From positions 1 through 9,997 of the forward strand of contig WFRL01000056.1 in NCBI GenBank assembly GCA_015486555.1: DNA of 9,997 nt, written 5' to 3'. This document shows positions 1 to 6,327 of this stretch, piece after piece. Under the pieces are notes generated by a model, which worked only from the letters and a program-made list of their open reading frames with translations, did no database searches and was not told the origin of the DNA. The stretch comes from Candidatus Microgenomates bacterium. Its GTDB lineage: Bacteria > Patescibacteriota > Microgenomatia > JAADGY01. A program made the position numbers and the translations under genes. How positions within the stretch are numbered: the first letter of the stretch is position 1; the number at the start of each line of letters is the position of its first letter.

Positions 1-62
1 TAAAAGAAATATGAATAAATTAAGTTTGGAACATTGTGATTTGGATCTTGTTTGGATTACTT
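1..62. other. A+T-rich intergenic DNA at left edge
   Basis: No gene is visible. The stretch is T/G-rich on the plus strand and repeats short ATTTG/GATTTG words. GTGATTTG occurs at 36-43 and again at 70-77. It looks like a more decayed continuation of the heptad array that follows, with at least one indel, because the two GTGATTTG copies are 34 rather than 35 nt apart. Confidence 0.4.
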
Positions 63-195
63 GAAATTTGTGATTTGTTATTTTCTAACCTAGTTCCTAG
101 TTCCATATTATTTGAAAATTGGTCATTGAAAATTGGTCATTTTACCTAATTCCTAGCTCCTAGTTCCAATTACTAAGTTCCGAGTTCCAAGTTCT
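63..195. repeat. Degenerate heptamer tandem array downstream of rluA
   Basis: The stretch divides into 19 consecutive 7-nt words in one phase without an indel. The words fall in families: (T/A/G)AGTTCC at 91, 98, 161, 175 and 182, with variants TAATTCC (147), TAGCTCC (154) and AAGTTCT (189); the alternating pair TTGAAAA (112, 126) and TTGGTCA (119, 133); and (G)NNATTT words at 63-83. The array starts in the gap and runs onto the rluA stop codon (TAG on the minus strand, 194-196). It resembles in style the heptameric short tandemly repeated repetitive sequences known from heterocystous cyanobacteria, though no relationship is implied. No function is known to me. Confidence 0.8.
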
Positions 196-928
196 AATTG
201 TCCGACAATTTCTCAAGTACAGCCTTAAGGTCCGGGGGTAAAGGAGAAGTAAAAGTAACCTCTTTTTTACTTGAAGGATGACGGAAAGTTAAGGAAGCTG
301 CATGAAGAAAAATACGCGGTGTTAACCCAGAGGTAGTTTGGAATCTCTTTCGCCCACTGTAAAATAAGTCGCCCACTAAGGGATGACCTAGATAACGAAA
401 ATGGACCCGAACCTGATGCGTCCGCCCCGTTTGAGGAAAAACCTCAACCAAAGAGTACCACTTTCCCTGATAAGAAAAACTTTTTTTCAAACGATACACT
501 GTTTTAGCTGGCCGACCACCAATAAAAACAGTGAAACGCCGCCGATTAAAGGGATTGCGTTGAATCGGAGCATCAACTACCCCCTCTTCTGGTACTGAAC
601 CATGAACCAAGGCCAAATATTTCTTTTTCACTCGTCGTTCCTTAAACTCGGCTAACAAGAACTCTAGAGCCGCTGGAGTACGACCAATAAGAAGAACTCC
701 GCTAGTATCTTTATCTAAACGATGAGCTAACCCAGACCGCTGAGCAAATACTTCATCGCCCTCCCCTTGCTTCACCCAACCTTCTTCCTCTAACCAATCT
801 TGGAGTGTCCTCGTCTTCACCGACTCTGCCCGATTGACCACTAATCTGGCTGGCTTATCAACTATCAAGATATAATCATCCCAATAGATTGGCCGAATAT
901 TCAACTTACTTTCTTTACTAGCCACCAT
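194..928 (-). CDS. RluA-family 23S rRNA/tRNA pseudouridine synthase
   Basis: The enzyme isomerises uridine to pseudouridine in structured RNA; whether the target is 23S rRNA or tRNA cannot be told from sequence. The 244-aa protein carries the RluA catalytic motif GLAHRLDKDTSG at residues 66-77, with D72 as the expected catalytic aspartate, then KKYLALVHG (102-110), AKTVYR (141-146) and the family motif QTGRTHQVRVH (166-176). There is no N-terminal S4 RNA-binding domain, so it is the short form of the family. The ATG at 928 is preceded by GGAGG about 8 nt upstream, and this site lies inside the end of lspA, which overlaps by 28 bp. The gene is last in the proS-lgt-dksA-lspA-rluA unit, and its neighbour lspA matches the B. 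subtilis lspA-ylyB pairing. Family assignment is secure. Confidence 0.95.
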   Translation of the reverse strand: MVASKESKLNIRPIYWDDYILIVDKPARLVVNRAESVKTRTLQDWLEEEGWVKQGEGDEVFAQRSGLAHRLDKDTSGVLLIGRTPAALEFLLAEFKERRVKKKYLALVHGSVPEEGVVDAPIQRNPFNRRRFTVFIGGRPAKTVYRLKKSFSYQGKWYSLVEVFPQTGRTHQVRVHFRYLGHPLVGDLFYSGRKRFQTTSGLTPRIFLHAASLTFRHPSSKKEVTFTSPLPPDLKAVLEKLSDN

Positions 929-1263
929 AAAACTCCTCCACTAATTAAAAGATCAGCTAAGTTAAGGTTAATAAACCCTAATCTAATATAATCCACTACC
1001 CCACCCCATATAAACCTATCTAAAATATTACTCAAGCCACCAACTAAGATGGCCCCTTCGGCAGCTTCCGGCCGATGGTAAAAAAGAAGAAAAATTATCA
1101 ACCAAACAATCAGTAAACTCCCATTAAGAAGATAACTCGGGTAAGGTAAGGAAAAGCTGATTACTCTATTTAAGCCAACAGCCAAAAACTGGCTTTTAAG
1201 AAAGCGGTCAACGACAAAAACAACTCCCCAACCACCTAACCACCGCCAATCTTCTTTCCTCAT
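901..1263 (-). CDS. lspA: Signal peptidase II (lipoprotein signal peptidase), short form
   Basis: This is the membrane aspartyl protease that removes the signal peptide from diacylglyceryl-modified prolipoproteins. I start it at the ATG at 1263, which overlaps the stop of the upstream gene as TAATG. An in-frame TTG at 1290 would add nine residues and is less likely. The 120-aa protein keeps VVDRFLKS (D19, K23), GGLSNILDRF (N79, D82, R83) and both catalytic aspartates, in VVDYI (D91) and NLADLLI (D104). About four membrane segments are visible. It is clearly shorter than the usual 150-170 aa. The loop between the first helix and the conserved Asn is compressed, and the usual NxGxxFG motif reads NRVISFSL (from N32), losing both glycines. 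It lies between a DksA-like gene and an RluA-like gene. Identity is confident; activity is likely because the dyad is intact. Confidence 0.88.
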   Translation of the reverse strand: MRKEDWRWLGGWGVVFVVDRFLKSQFLAVGLNRVISFSLPYPSYLLNGSLLIVWLIIFLLFYHRPEAAEGAILVGGLSNILDRFIWGGVVDYIRLGFINLNLADLLISGGVLWWLVKKVS

Positions 1264-1631
1264 TATTTCTTCTCTAACTGCCGCTCGCAATCAATACATA
1301 ACTCCGCTGTTGGCCGGATAGCCAAACGGTCAGTGTTAATCATCTTGCCACAGCGACGGCAAAAGCCATAACTGCCATCATCTATTCGTTGGAGGGTCCG
1401 CTTAATCTCTTCTAAACTCTTGATTATCTGCTTTTTAAGAGCAGTTATTTTATCATGCTCATTATTCTCATAACTGTCATCCCCAGCTTCATTATCACTT
1501 ATCCGCCCTGGTTCATTATAAGGATCACCTGACTCTAACTCAGCTAACTGTTTAGTTAACTCCTCCTCTTCAGCTTGAAGATACTCCTTAAGAGGTTGAA
1601 GTACCTTACTTGGATATCTTTTAAAACTCAT
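1263..1631 (-). CDS. DksA/TraR-type C4 zinc-finger protein
   Basis: A 122-aa protein with a charged, probably helical N-terminal half (about residues 8-85) and a C-terminal C4 zinc finger: C91 and C94 in FCRRCGK, C112 and C115 in CIDC. The finger context (DDGSYGFCRRCG, then RLAIRPTAELCIDC) is typical of the DksA/TraR superfamily, whose best-known members bind the RNA polymerase secondary channel and modulate initiation together with ppGpp. Size and position resemble B. subtilis YlyA, which also precedes lspA. The ATG at 1631 has AAAGG 5 nt upstream and sits 1 nt after the lgt-like stop; the gene's own stop overlaps the lspA ATG as TAATG. Whether it acts on RNA polymerase here is inferred only from the family. 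Confidence 0.9.
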   Translation of the reverse strand: MSFKRYPSKVLQPLKEYLQAEEEELTKQLAELESGDPYNEPGRISDNEAGDDSYENNEHDKITALKKQIIKSLEEIKRTLQRIDDGSYGFCRRCGKMINTDRLAIRPTAELCIDCERQLEKK

Positions 1632-1632
1632 T

Positions 1633-2466
1633 TTAACCTTTCTTTTTACCTTGATAATTAGTCTTCTTTTTCGTTGTCCTCCTCAATTTTAGCAAACTTA
1701 TGCTGGGCCAGTGGAGAAGATTAGCCCAAAAAGCAAAAACTATCCCTAAACTCAAACCGCTAATCAGCCAAAGAAAAGTAGAAAGATCAAAACCAAAAAC
1801 TAAAGGAGAGGAGTTTACTCTCCATAAGTCGATAAAGAGAAAATGCCCTAAGGCGTAACTGGCTTGGCTGAGCCAGAAAACGAAACCCATCCGGCCGCTA
1901 GGATACCACTTAAGAGTCTTATAACGGAAACGAAGCTTACTAAAGAGAACCAACAAGCCTAAGATAAAGAGAAGGTGGAACAAACTAAGAGGGTAACGTT
2001 GGCCAGGTTGATCTAATATCGGCCAAGCTAGAGGAAAAGAAGTTATCTTCCCCAACCAACACCAGCCGCCGAAACAGGCTAAAGATAACCAAAAAAGGAA
2101 AACTAGACTTACCCAGGCCAAGATATCTAGAAATTGCCACTCAGGCCAGTCTGTCTTCTTGACTTGGTACCAACTTAAGAGCCAAAAAACAAACCAAAAT
2201 GTCCAGCCATTCACTCCTGGATAACTGCCCCACTTAAAGAAATACTGCCAACCAAGATGATAGTTTAAAACCAACTGAATCAGGCGGCCAAGAACAAAGG
2301 CCCAAAAGAGGGATTTAATAACAAGAGAAAAAGCTGTATCTTCATCCCAGCTGGTATGACTCAATTCCCGCCAAAAGATAAAAGCAGCCACTAAGATCCC
2401 CAAGCTTAAGATAACTCCATAAGAAAAAACTGAGATAAAACCTAGGTTAAAAAGTAAACCGAACAT
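1633..2466 (-). CDS. Divergent Lgt-like prolipoprotein diacylglyceryl transferase homologue
   Basis: A polytopic membrane protein (277 aa, about seven membrane segments) matching Lgt in overall order. It has an N-terminal SVFSYGVILSLGILVA segment like the Lgt SYG helix, a central DILAW...SLACFGGWCWLG region, RYPLSLFH where Lgt has RHPSQLYE, and GHFLFIDLWR where Lgt has GRFLxEFxR. The family signatures are badly eroded: the HGG motif reads PGVNGW, the RxGNFxNgE signature is absent, and the Arg equivalent to E. coli R239 appears to be His. True Lgt moves diacylglycerol from phosphatidylglycerol to the lipobox cysteine; that activity is doubtful here. The ATG at 2466 lies 1 nt after the proS stop; a GTG at 2505 would add 13 residues and overlap proS. 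The tail is basic (RRTTKKK, KGKKKG-like). Location beside lspA supports a lipoprotein-related role. Confidence 0.7.
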   Translation of the reverse strand: MFGLLFNLGFISVFSYGVILSLGILVAAFIFWRELSHTSWDEDTAFSLVIKSLFWAFVLGRLIQLVLNYHLGWQYFFKWGSYPGVNGWTFWFVFWLLSWYQVKKTDWPEWQFLDILAWVSLVFLFWLSLACFGGWCWLGKITSFPLAWPILDQPGQRYPLSLFHLLFILGLLVLFSKLRFRYKTLKWYPSGRMGFVFWLSQASYALGHFLFIDLWRVNSSPLVFGFDLSTFLWLISGLSLGIVFAFWANLLHWPSISLLKLRRTTKKKTNYQGKKKG

Positions 2467-2467
2467 C

Positions 2468-3883
2468 TCAGTAGGCCCGGGCAAACAAAGTAACTTTTCC
2501 TTCACCTTTTCGGGTGTAAAAATCTGTTCCTTTTTCCTCGAAAGTATCCAAGGGAATACATCGAGCAGTGGCTTTAGTCTCTTCTTTTATCTTGGCTTCT
2601 ATCTCAGGGTTATCCTGGTAAAAAACCTGAACTAAATTACCCTTCTTAACCTCTTCCTCGAAAGCAGAATAAGAATCAACCTTAACGATATGATCCGAAG
2701 TAAAACGTCGGTGCTCTTCTAATAAATTATCTTGGATCTCTACCAAGAGGTTACTCAGGAAAGTATAGTTAAGCTGACCGGTTAAACGTTCATTTTTATC
2801 CCGCCGGAGGAGAGTCAAATTCTTTTCCTTGACCTCCTTCTGACCTATCTCCAACCGCAGAGGAACTCCTTTCATCTCCCAATGGTTAAATTTATACCCC
2901 GGGGTGTGATCACTCTCATCAAGAAAAACCCGAAAACCCATTCGTTTTAACTCTTGATAAACTTGCCGAGACCAATCAATTACTTCCTTTTTTCCCCTTC
3001 CTTTAGGAATAGGAACTATAACTATCTGAATAGGGGCAATTCGCGGCGGCAGGCGTAGGCCTTTATCGTCACCTAAAGCTAGGATTAAACCGCCGATTAT
3101 TCGAGTTGATAACCCCCAGCTCGTCTGCCAAGGATACCTCAATTTCCCTTTTTCATCTAAAAACTGGAGTTGAAAACTCCTGGCAAAATTCTGCCCTAAC
3201 ATATGACTAGTCCCTGCTTGCAAGGCCTTACCATCTTTAAGAAGAATCTCAATTGAGGTGGTATAAACTGCACCGGCAAACTTTTCACTTTCAGTCTTAA
3301 AACCAGCAATCGAGTAAAGAGCCAACTCTTCTTGAACAAAATCTTTATACATTAAGAGGGCAGCTTTAACCAACTCATCTGCTTCTTTTTTAGTCTGATG
3401 AACGGTATGTCCCTCTTGCCACAAAAACTCCAAGCCCCGAATGAAGGGTAAAGTTCTTTTTTCCCAACGAACTACATTTGCCCACTGGTTAATCTTCAGA
3501 GGCAGATCCCGGTAGGACTGAACCCAACGAGCAAAAGCAGCATACATTATAGTCTCACTTGTCGGCCTGACTACCAAAGGTTCTTCTAACTTCTTACCGC
3601 CACCATAAGTAACCAAAGCTAGTTCAGGAGAAAAACCAGCTACATGTTCTTTTTCTTTTTTTAGGAATGAGTAAGGGATAAAAAGAGGAAAATAAACGTT
3701 CTCTACCCCTAATTCTTTAATCCGCTCGTCCAGTTTTTTTTGAATCATCTCCCATAAGGCGTAACCGTAGGGGCGAAAGATTATTGTTCCTCTTACTGGG
3801 CCATAATCAGCCAACTCTGCTCTCTGGACCACTTCTTGATACCATTTAGCCTGGTCTTTACTCCGTGGAGTTAAGCCTTTCAT
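2468..3883 (-). CDS. proS: Prolyl-tRNA synthetase, archaeal/eukaryotic-type (type 3)
   Basis: The enzyme charges tRNA-Pro with proline. The 471-aa protein is a class II synthetase with FRPYGY (36-41) in motif 1, VRPTSET (105-111), motif 2 from RWE (139-141) through FIRGLEFLWQEGHT (147-160), and motif 3 GLSTRIIGGLILALGDD (256-272 region). An anticodon-binding domain follows at about 285-390, then the extra C-terminal domain ending in FARAY. It has no YbaK-like editing insertion, and the C-terminal domain with a terminal tyrosine marks the archaeal/eukaryotic form rather than the usual long bacterial one. The four cysteines that bind zinc in the Thermus thermophilus enzyme appear to be missing; only C442 remains, at a non-ligand position. 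The ATG at 3883 has no Shine-Dalgarno but TAAAAT lies 6 nt upstream. It heads the five-gene unit. Confidence 0.95.
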   Translation of the reverse strand: MKGLTPRSKDQAKWYQEVVQRAELADYGPVRGTIIFRPYGYALWEMIQKKLDERIKELGVENVYFPLFIPYSFLKKEKEHVAGFSPELALVTYGGGKKLEEPLVVRPTSETIMYAAFARWVQSYRDLPLKINQWANVVRWEKRTLPFIRGLEFLWQEGHTVHQTKKEADELVKAALLMYKDFVQEELALYSIAGFKTESEKFAGAVYTTSIEILLKDGKALQAGTSHMLGQNFARSFQLQFLDEKGKLRYPWQTSWGLSTRIIGGLILALGDDKGLRLPPRIAPIQIVIVPIPKGRGKKEVIDWSRQVYQELKRMGFRVFLDESDHTPGYKFNHWEMKGVPLRLEIGQKEVKEKNLTLLRRDKNERLTGQLNYTFLSNLLVEIQDNLLEEHRRFTSDHIVKVDSYSAFEEEVKKGNLVQVFYQDNPEIEAKIKEETKATARCIPLDTFEEKGTDFYTRKGEGKVTLFARAY

Positions 3884-3889
3884 AAACCA

Positions 3890-3895
3890 ATTTTA
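3890..3895 (-). promoter_or_regulatory. Putative -10 box of a leaderless proS promoter
   Basis: TAAAAT on the minus strand ends 6 nt before the proS ATG, so the expected transcription start falls on the A of ATG. No Shine-Dalgarno is visible. I find no convincing -35 box. The same geometry recurs at 6003-6008 and 8747-8752, which raises confidence. Confidence 0.5.
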
Positions 3896-4000
3896 GCAGA
3901 TTAGTGCCGCTTTACCTACTAAAAAGAGCTTCCTTCCAGCTTAATTACCATAACAAAAAGAGTCAGCCACAAGACAAGGAAAATCAGAAAAAACTCTAAC

Positions 4001-5341
4001 CTACTCTTCATCTTCCTGACGATAACCCTCATAGTTGCGGAACTTAATTAGCTTATCTTCGAAAAGAAGTTTTATTTTCCCTACTGGTCCGTTGCGGTGC
4101 TTGGCTATTTCTAAAGTTCGGACCCTCTTGTCTTCATCCTCATCATTATGATACAGGAACATAACTACATCAGCATCTTGTTCAATAGCTCCTGATTCTC
4201 GAAGATCAGCTAGTTGGGGACGATTGCCCCCTCGGTGTTCGACTGCCCGAGAAAGTTGAGAAAGAGCTAAAACCGGTACTTTCAATTCCCGGGCTAGGTT
4301 CTTTAACTCTTGAGAAATATAGGAAACTTCCTGAACCCGCCCCTCGAAGCGACGGCGGGGTTTAATGAGTTGAAGATAGTCAACAACAACTAAATCCAAC
4401 CCTTTTTCAGCTTGAAGTCGGCGGGCCTTGGTTCGCATATCAAGGATGCTTAAGCCAGGAGTGTCATCAATAAAAAGGTTAGCCTCGGCCAAAATACTCA
4501 TGGCTTCCATCAATTTCTGCCAGTCACCTTCTGAGAAATTACCTATCTTCAGCCGCCAGGCATCAATATCAGCTTGAGCTACTAACAAACGATCCACTAG
4601 CTCTTCATGGCTCATTTCTAAGGAGAAAAAACCAACATTCTTTCGACCAACAACACTTACATAATGGGAAATATTTAAAGCTAAAGCTGTTTTCCCCTGT
4701 CCTGGCCGGGCAGCTAAGATAATCAGGTTGCTTTTCTGCAAGCCAGACAGTTTCTTATCCAGATCAACAAAACCAGTTTCTAAACCCCGCATCCTGCTCT
4801 GGCTTTTATGCAGTTCATCCAGTCGATCAAAAGAGTCAGTCAGAAGATCACGAATGGTAACGAAATCTTGGCGAACACTCTCTTTAGACAAAGAAAAAAT
4901 CATCCCCTCAGCTTCATCTAAAAGTTTCTTGGTGTCACTCTGGACATCAAAAGATTTCTCTACCAACTGACCAGCCATATTTATCAATTTTCGCCTTAGA
5001 TAAAGCCCTTTAATTATTTCAGCGTAATCCTCAATATGAGCGGATGTGGGAACAGACTCAGCTAAACTAGCTAGAAAAACACTACTGCCAATTTTCTTCA
5101 AAGCTCGATGTTTCTTTAACTGTTCACTTAGAGTAACTACATCAACCGCCTGGCGATTGGAGTAAAGCTCCACAATACTGGTATAGATCAATTTTAATTT
5201 TTGATTATAAAAATGATCTGGAGACAACTTTCCTATCACTAAAGACAGAGCCTCAGGATCAATTAAGATAGCTCCGATAAGGGAACGCTCAACCTCTTCG
5301 GAGTGTGGCGGAACCCGACCAGGATTATCAGTAGGTGGCAT
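4001..5341 (-). CDS. dnaB: Replicative DNA helicase DnaB
   Basis: The hexameric 5'-3' replication-fork helicase, ATP-driven and loaded at the origin. The 446-aa protein has the N-terminal helical domain (about residues 10-115, PPHSEEVERSLIGAIL), a linker, and a RecA-like motor: Walker A ARPGQGKT (211-218), FSLEMS (239-244), Walker B VVVDYLQLI (318-326), SQLSRAVE (361-368), RESGAIEQDAD (381-391) and KHRNGPVG (414-421), which carries the expected arginine finger. Length and motifs are normal and no intein is present. The acidic tail ends EDEE. The ATG at 5341 lies 1 nt after the stop of the upstream MBL-fold gene, with only a weak AGAGAG ribosome site, so it is probably translated by coupling. 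A 117-bp gap follows before proS. Confidence 0.97.
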   Translation of the reverse strand: MPPTDNPGRVPPHSEEVERSLIGAILIDPEALSLVIGKLSPDHFYNQKLKLIYTSIVELYSNRQAVDVVTLSEQLKKHRALKKIGSSVFLASLAESVPTSAHIEDYAEIIKGLYLRRKLINMAGQLVEKSFDVQSDTKKLLDEAEGMIFSLSKESVRQDFVTIRDLLTDSFDRLDELHKSQSRMRGLETGFVDLDKKLSGLQKSNLIILAARPGQGKTALALNISHYVSVVGRKNVGFFSLEMSHEELVDRLLVAQADIDAWRLKIGNFSEGDWQKLMEAMSILAEANLFIDDTPGLSILDMRTKARRLQAEKGLDLVVVDYLQLIKPRRRFEGRVQEVSYISQELKNLARELKVPVLALSQLSRAVEHRGGNRPQLADLRESGAIEQDADVVMFLYHNDEDEDKRVRTLEIAKHRNGPVGKIKLLFEDKLIKFRNYEGYRQEDEE

Positions 5342-5342
5342 T

Positions 5343-5996
5343 TTATTTCTCTCTTTCTAAAACAACTACTTGAGTTGGTAGTTCTTTTTCTGCTATCTTA
5401 AGAACTAATTGGGGTTGAGTTACTTCTTCTTTCTTTACTCCCATTTCTTTTAGAAAAACATCTAAGGGATCGATTTTGGCAAAGCGGTCACTGTGCTCGA
5501 CCGTCCGATAATGCATCGGAATAACATAATGAGGTTCTAATTGATCAATAACTTTAATCACATCCTCGAGAGGAAGGGTATAAAATCCTCCAACCGGAAC
5601 AAAAAGAACATCCACTTGACCAATTTTTTCTACCAACTCATCCTCAAGAGGATGACCTAAATCACCTAAATGGAGAAGAGAAAAATTATCTTCTAAAAGC
5701 TGGTAAATTGTGTTTAAACCTCGTTCCTGTCCTTTCTCTTTATCATGGTAAGTCAACCAGCCATTAATTCTTACCTGATGGAACTCATACTCGCCCGGCC
5801 CATTTATTAACATAAAGTTTCCCTTTACTCCCTCGATGTAAGAATGATCAAAATGATTATGAGTTACTAAGACTAAATCAGCTTCCATTTTCTTCATCTT
5901 AAAGCCTACACTCGGTGGAAAGGGATCAATAACCGCCCGCAGTTTAGGAAAACGAAGGTAAAAAGCGGAATGCCCAAGCCACTGTATCTTGATCAT
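5343..5996 (-). CDS. MBL-fold metal-dependent hydrolase (UlaG/UPF0173-like)
   Basis: A 217-aa protein of the metallo-beta-lactamase fold. It starts with the strand and GHSAF motif typical of the UlaG/UPF0173 group (IQWLGHSAFYL, 5-15), followed by VIDPF (22-26), the metal-binding THNHFDH (45-51: H46, H48, D50, H51), GPGEYE (66-71), LHLGDLGH (108-115, D112) and a late PMHYRT (160-165, H162). All metal ligands expected of the group seem present, so it should be an active hydrolase; the substrate is unknown and the group is functionally mixed. The ATG at 5996 lacks a clear Shine-Dalgarno but has TAAAAT 6 nt upstream. dnaB follows after 1 nt, so the two are surely cotranscribed, although no functional link is known to me. 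Confidence 0.88.
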   Translation of the reverse strand: MIKIQWLGHSAFYLRFPKLRAVIDPFPPSVGFKMKKMEADLVLVTHNHFDHSYIEGVKGNFMLINGPGEYEFHQVRINGWLTYHDKEKGQERGLNTIYQLLEDNFSLLHLGDLGHPLEDELVEKIGQVDVLFVPVGGFYTLPLEDVIKVIDQLEPHYVIPMHYRTVEHSDRFAKIDPLDVFLKEMGVKKEEVTQPQLVLKIAEKELPTQVVVLEREK

Positions 5997-6002
5997 ATTC
6001 CT

Positions 6003-6008
6003 ATTTTA
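6003..6008 (-). promoter_or_regulatory. Putative -10 box of a leaderless promoter for the MBL-dnaB unit
   Basis: TAAAAT on the minus strand, 6 nt before the ATG at 5996. The leader would have zero length if the start is at the usual distance. AGGA just before the ATG is too close to act as a normal ribosome site. No convincing -35 box is seen; an inverted heptad array begins about 26 nt upstream of the box. Confidence 0.5.
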
Positions 6009-6032
6009 CAACACTCGTGGGTTTCTGAAGTG

Positions 6033-6061
6033 CAGAACTTAGAACTCGGAGCTCGGTAGAA
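6033..6061. repeat. Inverted-orientation heptad array
   Basis: Plus-strand words AGAACTT, AGAACTC and GGAGCTC occupy 6034-6054 in a 7-nt phase and continue less clearly to 6061. They are the reverse complement of the AAGTTCT/GAGTTCT/GAGCTCC heptads seen in the other arrays. The segment CAGAACT.. at 6033 can pair with ..AGTTCTG ending at 6282, so it forms the outer left arm of a nested palindrome. A T/G-rich relative of the left-edge words, in reverse orientation, follows at about 6068-6086. Confidence 0.6.
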
Positions 6062-6118
6062 AAGCATCAAATAACAAATTCCAAGGATACAAAGGAGGAT
6101 AAATCCTAAACAACTAAA

Positions 6119-6246
6119 AGGAGTCATCCTGAGCCCCGCGAAGGATCTAGCCGAAGGCGCACGGGTGTGCTCCCAAACTCTGGTGCCAACCTCTTTTACG
6201 CTGACGCTAGATCCTTCGTCGCTATAGCTCCTCAGGATGACTTCCT
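6119..6246. repeat. REP/MITE-like inverted repeat
   Basis: The left arm begins GTCATCCTGAGCCCCGCG (6123-6140) and ends CGAAGGATCTAGC by 6151. The right arm (6206-6241), read in reverse complement, begins GTCATCCTGAGGAGC and ends with the same CGAAGGATCTAGC. The arms differ mainly by a 7-nt length difference in the middle. AGGA/TCCT extends the match outward on both sides. The interior holds a small GCAC-GGGT-GTGC hairpin (6159-6170). GTCATCCTGAG...CGAAGGATCTAG-type palindromes are familiar as dispersed intergenic elements in many bacterial genomes. There is no coding capacity and no transposase here; a mobilised, non-autonomous or REP-type element is inferred. Confidence 0.75.
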
Positions 6247-6254
6247 AACAAGCT

Positions 6255-6324
6255 AAGCTCTAAGTTCCAAGTTCCGAGTTCTGTTTTATTTGAAAATTGG
6301 TCATTGAAAATTGGTTATTAAACT
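6255..6324. repeat. Second heptamer array, sharing a module with the first
   Basis: Ten consecutive heptads in one phase: AAGCTCT, AAGTTCC, AAGTTCC, GAGTTCT, GTTTTAT, TTGAAAA, TTGGTCA, TTGAAAA, TTGGTTA, TTAAACT. The order (AGTTCC-type words, one spacer word, then the TTGAAAA/TTGGTCA pair twice) matches 91-139. The 31-bp core 6289-6319 differs from 111-141 at one base only. The array ends 3 nt before the stop codon of the membrane-protein gene and flanks the REP-like palindrome. Confidence 0.8.
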
Positions 6325-6327
6325 CCC

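Noticed and set aside
63..195. CRISPR-like array
   Set aside because: Units are 7 nt with no 20-40 nt spacers, no conserved long repeat and no cas gene nearby.
401..598. Open frame on the plus strand inside rluA
   Set aside because: It lies wholly antisense to a gene with clear RluA motifs, has no ribosome site and its translation shows no recognisable domain.
1264..1290. TTG start at 1290 for lspA
   Set aside because: The ATG at 1263 forms a TAATG stop/start overlap and leaves a normal LspA N-terminus; the extra nine residues are not hydrophobic and add nothing recognisable.
2467..2505. GTG start at 2505 for the lgt-like gene
   Set aside because: It would overlap proS by 38 bp with no ribosome site; the ATG at 2466, 1 nt after the proS stop, fits the tight junctions of this operon and Lgt N-termini.
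3921..3942. Possible terminator between dnaB and proS
   Set aside because: On the minus strand AGCT-7 nt-AGCT is followed by CTTTTT, but a 4-bp stem is too weak to call a terminator. The rest of the 117-bp gap shows only the proS -10 box.
4728..4970. Open frame on the plus strand inside dnaB
   Set aside because: It is antisense to the conserved linker and Walker A region of DnaB; the serine- and arginine-rich translation is typical of a shadow frame.
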